The notes beneath the pieces are model-generated. The model ran no database searches. It was not told where the DNA came from and saw only the letters and a list, made by a program, of their open reading frames with translations. 64,000 bases of DNA from Phlebiopsis flavidoalba (lineage: Eukaryota > Basidiomycota > Agaricomycetes > Polyporales > Phanerochaetaceae): assembly GCA_035772785.1 (NCBI GenBank), contig JAOCPU010000028.1, forward strand, positions 186,001 to 250,000, written 5' to 3'. A program made the translations under genes and the position numbers. The first letter of the stretch is position 1, and the number at the start of each line of letters is the position of its first letter. This document shows positions 47,501 to 59,609 of the stretch, one piece after another.

Positions 47501-50390
47501 CAAAATCGCAATTCGCAAAGGCCTGACAGTACATATATTAATTAGTTTCCAGGGCACTCTGTGGAAAAAGTGTTCGAACTACCATTGGAGGTTAAGAGAA
47601 GCAGTGTCCCCGTGAGTATCGCTAGCCCCAGAAGGGAATCTCTACGCCATTCCCACCGACACTGGAAAGAAACCGAGCGACGGCAACTGGGATGAGCAGA
47701 AGACTGTAAATGATCTAGAAGAGGTACAGTCGTTTAATCATCTTGAATATGCGAGAAGAGGTCATTAGCCCCGCACACGGATACCTAGGCGAATGAGGTG
47801 AGTCAGCGCGACATGACGTTGTGTGTTTTAACCCGAACTGTCCACCGTACCAGAGCCATACGCGCAGCAAGGCACATCGCAGACGATAGTCCAACAGTCA
47901 CGGTTTACGGCAAGCATCCATCGTTCACTTCTAGGGACAAATCGTTAGCCGCCAACAATCTCTGAGTTTAGGACGAGGTTTTCTTCCGCGAACACGGAGC
48001 AGGATAATGATGTATAAATATCAAGGAGAACCCCGTCCGAGATGAAAAACTTCCTGACGAGGATTGAGTATGCATTACTTGCCCGCAAGATATAGTGTAT
48101 ATGTACAAAGATACCACTCCATGACACGTCATGGTCCTTCGGATATGACGTGCCGTGATCTCAGGACACCGTGACGATTTCCTGTTTAATACCTGGCTTT
48201 CATATTGCAAAGTTGAGTAGAATGAAACGCAACCAGTATCCTGATGGCCCAAAATACGATCCTTTATCTTCGGTTTGGATGGCGAGAGGAACCAATAGCG
48301 ACGACCAATATGATGATTGCCACGGACCACCCAACGGCCAGAAAGTTACCCAATGCAGAAGTCCCAGGTGTACTTCAGCTCGGGAAGGAGGGGAAAAAGG
48401 GGAGGGGGGGATGGAAATAATAGCCTGAAGACGTTAGACCGATATGATGAAGCGAGACCTGAAAAAGGGAAGTGCTGGATCAGCTTTTCGCTGGTGCATA
48501 GATTTGGACAGAAGTACGAACCATCAAGTGCGGTACGCGCACATGTTCCCGGGGGGGGGGGGGCGATGTTGCTTAGATACCTCCTTGGAAAGCTGCAGAG
48601 ACTTCCCGGCCTCTTCGACCCTCGCGGCGGGTCTGTGACCCACTTGGCATTGATCATGCGAGCTCCAAGGTGTGCTTGCAGAAGATTGGCAAGGAGTATA
48701 GAAAAGAATATGGAAGTATGTCAATAACATTGCCGCTCCAGAAAGAGGGATCCGTAAAGCCATAGCCTGCAATGGATGTGGCCCCGTTGTTAGCATTTCG
48801 CTGAACAAAGACGCTTCTATTCTTACCGAAAGAATATACAAAACTTTGCAACTGCCTGACAAAATACCTGCCCAAATCTACCAAACTCTGAACTCGCTTA
48901 GACAGATCAATATCCCACAGCGCAAGATAACTTGACTCACGACTACACCCGCGTGCATGTGCACATCAGCCACCTAGGTCCATGCCATAGCGCAGTGCTC
49001 AGAGGTGCAGATTGGAACCTCACATGTGTTACCGAAGCAAGACCAGCGCGGTGCTCACGGACCTGCGTAGAGCGAGCCCCGGACGGAAGGGGAATGCTCC
49101 CGAAAGTTGGAAGGACCGTCGAGGCCTCGAGATTGCCCCGAGTGTGCTCGAGCTTGATAATAAGGCATCAGGCCGAGCATAGCCTCTCCGACGATATCTC
49201 TTGGGCATCCCCGCGTTCGCCACACTTCATAGTCTGTAGGGTAGACACTGCCCTGCCCGTTAATAGACCGTGTTGACGGTCACCATGATGAATGATGCAC
49301 ACGAACTCAAACAGGTACCTAACTTTACGAGAGGTGCGGTAAGCGAATCTAGAATCGTACTTTGCATAGCTGAGGACAACACTCACCCGTGCACAGCGCG
49401 TCCTACCCCCATGGGGTCGAAGGCCACCTTATTGTAGTAAAAGGAAGTGTGACAACCACCGTACATGGAACAATGGGGGTCCCGGGGCCCAGCAAACCGA
49501 TAACGGCTTACTGCATCCTCTGAACATGTTCTGATAGTTTGACAGATTAGTCTCCTCTGCCATGCAGGTCAGTAACAGGTCCGAAGAGAGATCTGAGCAA
49601 CCGGGAAATGACCTACCTGCGTACGTTGCGACAATGTGCAAGCGCCGTGTGCTCACGCGAGGACTCTGCACGCGCGAGGCTCTACTCACTCCCACCACCA
49701 TCCTCTTCGACAAAGTGACATCAAGAATACTGCGCTTGCCCTCTAACGTCTGTGTTTGTGATCTCGGTACCGTCCCTATGTGCGTGAAACTTGGGCAATA
49801 TGTTTCAACTTTGGGCGTTGGAATAACGGCTAGGCGTCGACTTGTTATGCACGGTCATGCGCGGAAATGACGATTCATACAAAGCGGGTCAGACGTCTGT
49901 AGCGTTTCTCCATCGAGATGATCTGCCTAGTGAGTATTGCTCATCCGCTATCGCTCGTAACCACGGTTCTCGCAAAGATGACATTTGGAAGAATCTCGGA
50001 GAGGCGTGCCTCGCTGAATGCCACGCCTTCGTGCCCACTCTGTATACTGTGCACCGCAGGTGCGAAGGAACCGCCTGGGACTCGAAGGCATAGAACGGAA
50101 AGCTGATCTCATTTGATGACATACATCACCATTTCTGCGACTGATTCGAATCATCCAACCTTCATTCTGACCTCCTTTCGCAGATAGTTGAACCGTATGG
50201 CCAGCCTATATCCGAGGATGTGCGGTAGTTATGAAGTTTTTCCCAGGATGAATGAGGTATGAAGTGTTGCCGGGGGGGCCTCGGGGTCGGTCGAGACTCG
50301 GTGACGAGTTCATAAGAGCTCGTAAAGGCATTGCTCTCAACCTTCTGTGAAGATTTCTGTTACTATCATCGCGTGTGGAGCTCACGATTT
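44590..50390. other. Gene-poor stretch
   Basis: Frames are short and lack recognisable families. Weak coding-like pieces: FINVQMEQHDNEWYGEESA near 45020 (+); LYAIPTDTGKKPSDGNWDEQ near 47640 (+); minus-strand frames at 47063-46746 (signal-peptide-like start, SLIRLTLSLAYVAFVPSSAS) and 47411-47064; ITLPLQKEGSVKP near 48725 (+); and KDDIWKNLGEACLAECHAF near 49980 (+). A 13-G homopolymer lies at 48551-48563. No transposase, integrase or reverse transcriptase motif was seen. Confidence 0.4.
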
Positions 50391-50399
50391 GCATACCGA

Positions 50400-51187
50400 C
50401 TATGTCACCCCCGGCCGTCAATAGCAGTCAGCCTCTGCGTTCAAGCCATCCGCGTCCCCACCGTCAGCGCGTCCAGCCTTTGCTGTTAGCCCTCTCATGA
50501 AAGTCTTCGCACCCTCTGTTGGGCTGTCGTATCTGCCCTCCATTCTTTCGTTCTGAGCTATCAAGTCAACTCGCTTTTTTTCGCACCCGCTATCCTCGTA
50601 TCCTCTCGACCTCAAGATGTCAACGAAGCCGCCCTCACTATCCTTACCGACGCTTACCAACGGTACTTCAGGAACGGACTCCGGCGTATGACCCAACCCG
50701 CAAACGGATCGTCCCCTCGCGAAAGGCAAAGAGAATTATCCCATCGCAGCCACGCAGCCTGTCCGCTTCTTCTACGAGGCATCCATCGGAAACTCTGCAG
50801 ACCCACATCGCTGTGGATCCAGTCGACGGCAAGATCATCATCAAGGTCTCTGCGTTCCCTCCACGGACGACATCTGGCGCTTCAAGGTTCCGGAAAAACG
50901 TTCTCTTCCGTGTCTTCGCGCTAGAGTCGAGCTCAAGGTCGGCTTCCTCGTCACGTTCATGGCGAGCGAGTCCGCGAGTAGGCAACCAATTCTCTCGGAG
51001 GAGGCATTCCGACGCTGGGTCGCGGGGCGAGTGAAGAACGGTCGAAACCAGCCCGTTATCGTGCACAAGAGGGCCGTTATCCATCCATTGCTATCCCCTC
51101 TACTCCGACCTCGCCGCTCTCGCCGACGTTCCCCACCGACCCCTACTACTCCCTCTTACCCCTACTATTGCGCCACACTTGCCTAAC
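50400..51187 (+). CDS. Protein with possible PB1-like domain
   Basis: Coding-like pieces in neighbouring frames: Ser/Pro-rich MSTKPPSLSLPTLTNGTSGT, then PIAATQPVRFFYEASIGN (near 50740-50790). From about 50820 to 50950 come GKIIIKVSAF, TDDIWRFKVPE and RARVELKVGFLVTFM, followed by EEAFRRWVAGRVKNGRNQPV (near 51000-51055) and a Ser/Thr/Pro-rich tail. A lysine on the first strand, the D-I-W-R-F strand and a following helix suggest a PB1-type ubiquitin-like fold used for binding between signalling proteins, as in Cdc24 or Bem1. That is inference from pattern only. At least three one-base shifts are needed. Upstream exons may lie before 50400. Confidence 0.42.
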
Positions 51188-51667
51188 CCCCACATAGCCC
51201 CTGGTCCTGGTAAACCTACTCTGTGCCGGCCCCCGCGGCTTCCTGCATGCACGCTTCTGTATCATCTCGTTGCCCGTTGCGATTTGTTGGGCTTGTTGCC
51301 TCGCTACTTTGCTTGCTTGTCTGTCAAACCATCTTGCTATGATTTCATCAATGTCCATCCTTATACTCAGCCTCACCGTGAATGGAGATTTTGCTGCTCG
51401 CACACATCAATTCCCACCATAATCGCGTCATTTTGAATTGTATGTGTGGTGTTTGATACATCAGATTGCTGTTGTACATCGTGCGAGCCACCATCAACAA
51501 CAACGATCGTCATCGAAACACCACTGCATCTCTTCCTCCACGATCAATTCATCTAGCCTTATACTGTCCATGACAGGCAGTGCGAAACGTGCACGAGCTC
51601 GAGTTGCAAATTTCGCTACGAGCAGCCCCACGTCGGGGTACTCCTGCCAGGCGTTCTTGCAGGCTCT

Positions 51668-53076
51668 TCACGACGCCCGCTGCGCCGGCCGAGGACCCCG
51701 TTCACACTGGAACTGGAACTTCGGCGGAGCTCGGCGTGGCGTCGTCTCGTAGAGGTCCGCGACCGTGCGCAATGAGAGCGCGGAGAGGTGTGAAAAGAAC
51801 GGGCTCGTCGCCCCGCTCGTTGCAGAGCGCGAGAAACTCGCCGAGCGCGATGTACTCACTCCGCGAGGTCGTCCTCGTGGCAGCCGAAAGATCGAGAGCG
51901 TCCAGATATTTGGTGACCGTGCGATGCGCGGTAAGCGTCTCGACGAGGTGCTCTAAAACCGGGAAGAGCGGTTGATGAGATGCAGCGCGTGCAGTGTGTG
52001 GGTTGTAGCACGTGGCCTCCGCGCGTCGCATGATAGTGGCGAGCTGAGTAGTATGAGCTCTGAGACATATTGACGTGCGCGTCCAGACGGCGTCCACGAT
52101 GCGCTCTGTCGCATGTGCGGTTTGAACTCGGGCGACTCGTACGCGCAGCTCCCGATCTCGAGCACGTCCAGACTCGCACGCGACGGGCCTAGTGGGTCGC
52201 CCAGGGTAGTGCTTCGTCGCCGAGGTGTGAGTATGCCCGGATGCGCATCTCCCGGAGCGTCGATATCCGGAGCAGTGAGTTGGAAGGTAGAGGCTGTTGC
52301 CTAGCAGGGGGTGTGCGGGATGTCGTGCCATCGCCTACATAGCAACGTGGGTATGATTGGGGATAAGCTCCGACGAGTTCTGGCGCGTGCAGTGCAGAGC
52401 GGCAGATACAATCCAGTCGGTGAGGTGGGATAGATGGGGGATGGATGCGGCGATGGACACTGACGCCAGGCGCTCGCTCCTATATATACCGGATGGATCA
52501 GCGCTGGCACTCAGAAAAAACTTGATGACGAGACATGACTGCTACAGAGGCGCGTTTTCGTCTCGTCCCCAGTGAGATATGCGAGGAGCTTTGAAGCATG
52601 CGAAGACGTGAGAAACATGGGATGATCGTGGGCATATCAGCGAGCCAGGTATTCTCAGCGACAGTTCCTCTAACCCGAGAGAGCATCGGTTGAGCAAGTC
52701 ACTGAGGGCAGTTTGTGGCTGGCCCCCCCCCCCGACAGCGGTGGAGTAGAGGCCATCGTCAGAAAGATCGACATTTTGATGGTTCGCAACATGTCGACAG
52801 TGCGCGTGCGGAACCATGTCCAAGAATGATCGCAAGGCCTTAGAGCCGCGAAGGTTCACCTCCTAGTAGCCAAAAATATCCTAATTAGCTCGTGTACTGG
52901 AAAGCCAAATACAGATCATAGCTCACCCTGTACAAGGATGGAATGGACAAGCAGTATGCTTCCCGGTTGAGTTTTGAGAATTTTGAGATGTCGGTTTCGT
53001 CGAGATGTTCCACGACGGTGTATTTCATTTCGGCAGGGAGGTCATCCCATACGGAGAGGTTGGCTATCGAGTGCAT
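51668..53076 (-). CDS. F-box protein with leucine-rich C-terminal region
   Basis: Likely substrate adaptor of an SCF ubiquitin ligase, in the large expanded F-box family of Agaricomycetes. The minus-strand start at 53076 gives MHSIANLSVWDDLPAEMKY, then TVVEHLDETDISKFSKLNR and SIPSLYRVSYDLY, an F-box with the usual LPxEx7L start. After an intron come LRGSKALRSFLDMVPHAHCR and LSDLLNRCSLGLEELSLRI (52740-52660). Later pieces are HPLLGNSLYLPT near 52310, and, in a neighbouring frame, LSALSLRTVADLYETTPRRA near 51770-51710. These resemble the irregular leucine-rich repeats of this family. An 11-C run at 52723-52733 lies inside the coding part and probably marks one of several indels. The 3' end is approximate (51668 or 51702). 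Confidence 0.72.
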
Positions 53077-53079
53077 GGC

Positions 53080-56000
53080 GTCGAGAGGAGTGGACGGAAG
53101 GTGGTGTGGGTAGAAGCTCGGGTCTGAGCACGGTGGTACTTATACCACATGTGTGCTTCTGCGTGGACTTCGGGATTTCGTGATGCTCATGCGACGGACA
53201 GGAAGAACTGCCCAAGATTGCTCACAAGAGTAAGCGCCGCGATGGAGGGGACCCTGAGTTGGTCGTCTAACGGTGTTCCAGGGATGATGACCCGATGGGT
53301 GCATGGCGAATCGGACCAAAAGGATGGCAGATGCCAGTCTTATCCTGTAGGCTAGTAACGCATGCATAAGGGTCGGATTGAAGCCCCCTGCTAACAGATG
53401 TGGCTTGATGAATATATGAGAGCTGTCCTCCCGTAGCACCGAGGTCGACGGAGGTCCAGGTATGAGCGACGCCTACAAGAAGACATCACGTCCTACAGTA
53501 ATACATTGTGAGATTATAATCTCAAGATTAACGCGGTCCGCGTACGGAGGGATGTCTCGCGACTTCACTCGGCCGCCGCTGGTGCTCGCTGACAGACAGG
53601 CTGCGGTTTCAGCCCGGTTCAAACATAGTGAAAGGCTGTTAGCATACCATCAAATAAACCTGTGTTTCTCGGTAACACGAGCAAGATTCGATGGGCAGGA
53701 GATAACTGTAGAATCATGAGCGGCCGGGGTTGCCCAGGTATGGTGGACGTTTGCTCTCAATAGGCTAGGCGCCAGTGGCGCACTCCAGCTACCCCGGCGC
53801 CTACCTTCTTCCCACTCGTCCTCCTCGCGGTATGCCGCGGATTTCCAGGTACGCAGTGCTCGATTCGCCATTTATTTATGTCTAGAATGGAAGATACATG
53901 AATATATCAACTGTTGTAGAGATGGTAGATAACGCTGATTTGGGGACTTGCTCAACCCCTGTGCGCCACTTGCATGATACATGGATTACGACGGTCCAAT
54001 ACAACCTGATCTCTCGAGCCCTGTCGCTCCAAGCTGCTCGAGACCCTTCTCGCTGCGGTTAGAATATATTCCCGGCGACCTAGACATGCCACATGGGGTG
54101 GAGAAGCGTACTCGTCCCCGTATCGCACCCAGGACTTCTCAGGGATCTACCTACGATCGAGCCTGGGATAAAATGGAGCCTTGGCCTGACCCGAGGTAAG
54201 AAATGCTATTGTCTGAATTCTGCAGTGCATCCCTGCTTCATAAAACTCTATCTCTGCTCTCAGGGACAAACTCATCTGAAATCGTTGGTATGCTATGCTC
54301 GACTACAATCTATGGCCGCGCAATGTTCGCAACGACGAGGATGGGGCAGCAGCAGCGACATCTGTTGCTCTAACATTCGCTGTTCTCTCTACGCTGCTCA
54401 CAAAACGTATCAAATTTGCGATATTACCGGAAGTTAAGAGACAAATGCTGACTCCATGGACCCAGGCGGGAGTGGGTCCGGAGGCGCGTGAAGGACGAAG
54501 GTGAATCTCGGTAAGCTCCAACTCCTCAAACAATGGCACCCATGAGCTTGAAATAGACTGCAGTCGACATAAAGATGCCGGATTGCCGCGTTACTCTCTT
54601 CATGCCTGGTGGCTGTTCAAACGTACTCACTGCTGCAGCTTGGGATAATCGAATAAACTCCGTTACGCCGGGCCAGCGAGAGTGCGGTGCACTGTGCATG
54701 GCGGAATTGTGTGATCAGGAGCTTTAGGTTTGCCCGGGATCGTGGGTTGTGGCCATACCCGTATTCCGCTACACACGCATTCGGGCGCGACATGCTCTCA
54801 AGTCGACGGGCTGCATGATCATCGGAAGACTCCACGCTTTCCGTTTTGACGAAACGCGCCTTTTCAGGCGCGTAGCTCACGTAGTCTGACAGTGACGTGA
54901 TACGACTATGACAACTACCAGAGCAGAAGCACGCCCCATGTGCGTCTCGGTGGCCTCTGGATATCCGTCCTAATACAACATGTGAATTCGTCCTAGCTCA
55001 AGTAAGGTGATTCTCGTATCACAGACAGACAGCTTAGGTCCGGTAATCCCGCGCGACGCTTGTAGTAATCATGATGCTTGTCGTGCAGAACCTTCGGACG
55101 GGTCGGAGAGAGCGGTTCATGGCAGCGGCTCATACAGGAGGTCGGGCTATGCGATACCTTCGCGACGCGGACGTAGCGGGTGCCGCCGGCGCGTCAGCGC
55201 ACTCATGCTTCGGGCACCCACATACGAGCCATCAACTGATGCGAAATGCCAATCCCCAGTCGCCGAGGCCCGTCAAACTCGGAGCGTGGCCTGGGGCTGA
55301 TCATCAGGGTGCGACTTGTAGTTTCTGACCACGGCGCATCTGAAACTCACTTGTCAGAGCCAAGTGTGCGCCGCAGCGATTTGATGCATGTCGTCACAGT
55401 GCCGTCGTACGAAAGTGCCACCGGGCTGCTCTGCGATCGAGGTTTGGCTCGTCAATTGCACCCGCAGGAAGTTGTGGTGCATCGTGTGCATTAGCGTTAG
55501 GTGATAGGAATGACATACATACTGCGATCCTCAATTATGAGGCTCCATAGATCGGTTCCTCGGCCCTCGGGCGTCGCAGGCACAAGCTTTAAGCCTCAAG
55601 CCTATATGGCATCAACCGGTCACGCGGATCAGCATGTGTGTAAGAGCATGCTTGATGGAACGGTCTTACATGTCTAGATGCCTATGCTCTACGTTGATCG
55701 CGACGACCGCGTTGAAAGGGTGCGGCAGGCGCATTGAGACGAAACCCAACGGGCCGTCGCCTGGGGCCTGAGGCTTGAGGCTTGAAGCTTGAGGGCCTGG
55801 GGGCGATGGTCTAGAGACATTCTGTGGGAGCGTCGGTCATTAGCTACTCCGGGGATTAAAAATCCACGCACGAACACCTGTGCCACGAAGTTTTGCAGAC
55901 ATCCATCCTTGCAGTGTCCAGCGCGGAAGCAAATCGTGGTCAAGCTTGTTTCAACGTCGATACCGCACCGAAATCCGAAACTATTCGACGTGGGATTTCC

Positions 56001-57170
56001 AATGCGATGAAAAACGTTGGGACGTTTCTATGATCTGAAGGCTCTCTGTCAAGAAAAGCAGTGAAGATGCATTCCTCGATCATGCATAGGAATGGCGCCG
56101 ACGGGCTTAGAGAGACTTCAAGGCTGCAGCGAGCTTCGACTGATTTCTCGAGATAATCTTGGTGGTTATCTTGAGCAAGCGAGCAATGGCTGTTATGCAT
56201 GTCAGGTCAAAGTGTATGATAGACACTTTCTACTACACTCTCCAGATGTGAAGTTGGGAGAGGTTGTCTGAGCTGACTCATCACGACTGAACAGCACGAC
56301 CTGAGCTAGAGTTTATTCGACCTGATGTAATGGTCAAAGGCAGCTCGTTAGCATGGCATAAATGAGTCCGAATAAGCTTACCTGACGTTCTCAGATTCCT
56401 CCACACAAGTCATCGTGCTGGCAGGAGATGAGCGACCGCCATGCGTACAGGCCTGGCGGCCGAAGCCGGCCGAGCAGTGATGGGACGCACCAGAAATGGT
56501 AGTTAAATTGGTGCTCTGATCATCCGCCCGGTCTCGTCCGGCCCACATCGTCGGGTTTCTCTCACGCCACTCCGCCATCATCTCTCTAATGAGCAAGGCG
56601 GCTCTCCCAGAACGCCCGCCCTCCTGCTCAGTTAAGTTCTCTCCCGCCCCCGCCGTCGGCGGCGGCGGCAAGGACGGCGGTCGCGCACCCGGGACTCAGG
56701 GTCGGGTGCTTATCGACCGCGGGCACGTGTTCCTTTGTTCTTTTGGCGCCGAGTGCGGTGATGGGCTGGCGATGGGGCGAGGTTAATCTTCGATTTTGTC
56801 GGTAGGGATTGTCTTTTGAAGTCAGCTTGATGGCATTTGTCACGTTATCGCATGCTCTATCCCATGCATGTATTAGTTTTGTGAGATAACATGCGGTCAC
56901 GGAGCTGGTTTAACTCCTGTTGTTGCCTGATTCAATCATATCCCCTCGGCCAGACCCAGCTCCGCTACTCCGAACCCTGTAACGAGACTTATCACCTCAT
57001 CGCACCTCCGCTAGATGCAGTTATGCATTCTGTTTTTTCTCAAGACCTAGAGTAGCGCCGATGTTCAACTCAACAGAACCTCTGTCGCTTTTTTTTCTTC
57101 CTGTCTCTCTCTTCCCGGCAATATCTTTCCTTCCCTCTCCAACTCGCCCTACTCAAACCAAGTCGTTCTT
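53080..57170. other. Gene-poor stretch
   Basis: Only weak frames. A plus-strand frame at 53981-54199 (MDYDGPIQPDLSSPVAPS) ends at a GTAAGA donor and may join GDKLI-like sequence after CTCTCAG. Others are a minus-strand frame at 56200-55940 and an Arg/Gly-rich minus frame at 56671-56378 (GRSGRAALLIREMMAEWRER). An inverted repeat lies at 55583-55791. No known domain was recognised. From 57060 the sequence is pyrimidine-rich and forms the leader of the next gene. Confidence 0.4.
55583..55791. repeat. Inverted repeat of a CAAGCTT/CAAGCCT motif
   Basis: CAAGCTTTAAGCCTCAAGCC near 55583 pairs, with one mismatch, with GGCTTGAGGCTTGAAGCTTG near 55770, across a loop of roughly 165 bases. The right arm itself is a short tandem of AGGCTTG units. 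Confidence 0.65.
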
Positions 57171-57175
57171 TTAAC

Positions 57176-58549
57176 ATGCTCTCAAACTACCTTGCCCTAC
57201 ACATCACTACCTGCTTCCCGGTACGTCTCTGTTGGCAGTCTTCGGCCACCACGACTGAGTTGTCGCCTCGGGACAGCGCGGCTCCTCTGGTAGGATATAT
57301 CAAGCACCCATCGGCCACGGACTAACTTCAGATGTCAGCTACTCGGGTGTCTTTTCAACTTCTTGCTTTACGGAATGTTAATCAACCAGCTTTGTTTGTT
57401 ACTCACCCTCGGGCACGTGCTGCGACCTGACTCGCCAGCTCTCCAGATCTTTTCATAATCTCCTTTCCTCGAGACCCAATAGTTCGCAGCAAAGGGGTCG
57501 TGTACACTGTCTTCACACTCGAGAGCGTCCAGACAATTCTGGTCGGCATCGACGCTTACAGATACTTTGCAAGCGGCTTCGGCGACCTTGACATGTTGGG
57601 AACTGTGCAGCTGCAATGGCTAGAGGGTCCGGTACTTATTGGCATAGGTTGAGTTCATACCAACGTCGTTGATCTTCTTACCTGACTCTCACCTCATCAG
57701 TCAGCGCCGTTTTCCAAATCTACAACATCGGAGACTGTCAGGGTTATTGCCGGAGGGGTGGAAGAGGCGGGTACCTACTGTGGGCTTGGTCATGGTGCGT
57801 GGTAGTCTCTGAGGTCATAGACCTATTCTAAAGACTCCCGACGCAGTTGTCGCTGCTCCAGGTCTCGTGTGCAATCGCCGAGGGGGTGAGAGAATACCAA
57901 GTTGGCGTCTTTACCGAGTCGGCACCCAAGACCTCTATTCCCTGCGTGGTAAGCTCAAGCATACTGCGAGATAACTTGTGTCATACATCTCACTCACTAT
58001 CTCTGCGTTTGTCGTTCGTCCCAGTTATGGCTGGTCAGCAGCACGCTCTGCGACACTGTCATCGCGATCGGGATGACGCTGATAGTAAGCTCCAGTCTTC
58101 AGTTTCCATTCGAGGAGACTAATCAGTAAACTGTTGTAGCTCCGGAAACGCGACACAGGCTACTACTCTCGCACTACGCGGCAGATTTCAACGCTGGTAC
58201 AATTATTCGTCGGCACAGGCGCCTGCGTAGGTATGGCATGCTCTGTGGCGGTATGGATGCGGCATTCACGCTGACTAATATAAATGTCAGCTTTGGCAAC
58301 CGTCGCAGATCTTATTCTGCTCCTCCACCTTCCCTCATTATTAGTACCTTCCACCTCACCGTCGCTCTGTGTCTCTCGAAGGTCTATTCCATCTCGATGA
58401 TGGTCGTCCAAAAACAGTCGCGTCAAAAAGAAGAAGTTCAGGACCGTCCACCTTTTAGCGAGATAGAGTTTGCTTCATCGCAAACAAGCAGTACTGTCAC
58501 GTATGAAGCTTATTGCGCAACGACAACCCGTGAGTGGGAGGTCCGGTGA
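57176..58549 (+). CDS. Multi-pass membrane protein, DUF6534-like
   Basis: Seven-helix-type membrane protein of a large basidiomycete family without known function. The ATG at 57176 starts MLSNYLALHITTCFP before a GTACGT donor. Following exons read LLGCLFNFLLYGMLINQL, then (with shifts) VYTVFTLESVQTILVGIDAY, YFASGFGDLDMLGTVQLQWL, EGPVLIGI, SAVFQIYNIGDCQGYCRRGG and LLWAWS. After introns near 57800 and 57950 come WLVSSTLCDTVIAIGMTLI, LRKRDTGYYSRTTRQISTLV and QLFVGTGACVGMACSVAVW. The last part has FHLTVALCLSKVYSISMMV, the typical final helix. The polar C-terminus ends at the TGA at 58547-58549. Hydrophobic spacing and the T-x-x-x-I-x-x-L-V-x-x-x-V-x-T pattern fit the family. Loss of helices in some frames comes from indels. 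Confidence 0.72.
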
Positions 58550-58764
58550 GGCAACGAAAGAGGTGAGTTTCTGAATGAGTCATGAGGCTGTAGTCATCGC
58601 GCTGATACCACGAATCTTGCGTCACAGGTTTCCGACGAAGGACGTATCAAGAGACTCACGAATTAAAATGCTGAAGTATAATGATGATGTAGACCGGCTA
58701 ATAGGTATGACCCGGTTCCTCGCAGCGATGGATATGCGAGGGCCCCGCTAGTCAACAGGTTCCA

Positions 58765-59470
58765 GTGCTTTCTGTTCTTGACAAGAGAAAAAAATCATAT
58801 ACACACCGAGGTTATTACATCAACCCGGACGGCCCTGAGGTCGTCGATGTGCGTTTCCATACCCACGAACGTCAGGACGAGATCGCGCTGTGCCATTTTC
58901 TTGCCATTTTCTGTGCCATTTTCGCACTCACCTTTTCAACGTTTGCAGCGTGTCCGTCGCCCGACAGCTTGGGCCCTGCAGCCGCGGACGTAACTCGAAG
59001 AAGCGATCGCCGTGGATCTTGCAAGATTTTGATGCCGATTGCGGGGAGGGACGGTGGCGGAGTTGCGACCGCGGCAGCGACGCGACGCTCTCTCCTGATC
59101 CACCACTTTCTGGCCTGGCTGTGCTCGCACTTTGCGGAATTTTTGTCTTCAGATTTGGGGCCCAGCTTCGGCCCTTGGCGGAATATCAAGAATGCAACGG
59201 AGTTTCCAAGCTTCTGCTGGGAAGGCAACGCCCGATGATGCCTCATGGACTCGGCGGAGCCTGTCCTGAGCCTCGTTTTCAAATCCGAATATTGCCAGAA
59301 AAAATGCCACAGGACGATGCCAAGCCTGACTTGATCGCCTCCGCGTGCGGTTGTTTGACACCGGAAGTTCGGCTTGGGCTGAAGGAGGCTAACATGCCAT
59401 GGGCTTCGGGTGCGAATCAAAGGCCCATAGATGGTCTGATGCGCGATGGCTGTTCGCTGTCGCCCGTAAG
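58765..59470. repeat. Possible dispersed repeat upstream of G-alpha
   Basis: Contains the repeated unit TGCCATTTTC (58889-58924) and a long stretch open on both strands. The minus strand is open for 302 codons from 59780 to 58872 and reads AKMAQKMARKWH at its end. No recognisable protein and no terminal repeats were found. Whether it recurs elsewhere in the genome cannot be seen from one window. Confidence 0.35.
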
Positions 59471-59609
59471 TAATACAGTCCAATGGCGCCGCGCTCCTCC
59501 CTCGCGCTCCTTCCCGTCTCTCCTCCCCTCCATCTCCTCTCTTCATTTTCACCGTGTCCCGCCGCCGCTCTGCGACAATCCCTGACCGCCTCCGCGCCGC
59601 CCTGTAGAC

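Noticed and set aside
48551..48563. 13-G run as a possible G-quadruplex regulatory site
   Set aside because: A single homopolymer of uncertain length, not four separated G tracts, and not near a supported gene start.
58733..58750. GGGCCCCGCTAG as a second Helitron 3' end
   Set aside because: No proper stem-loop with spacer precedes the CTAG, and it lies just after the DUF6534-like gene without a matching TC end.
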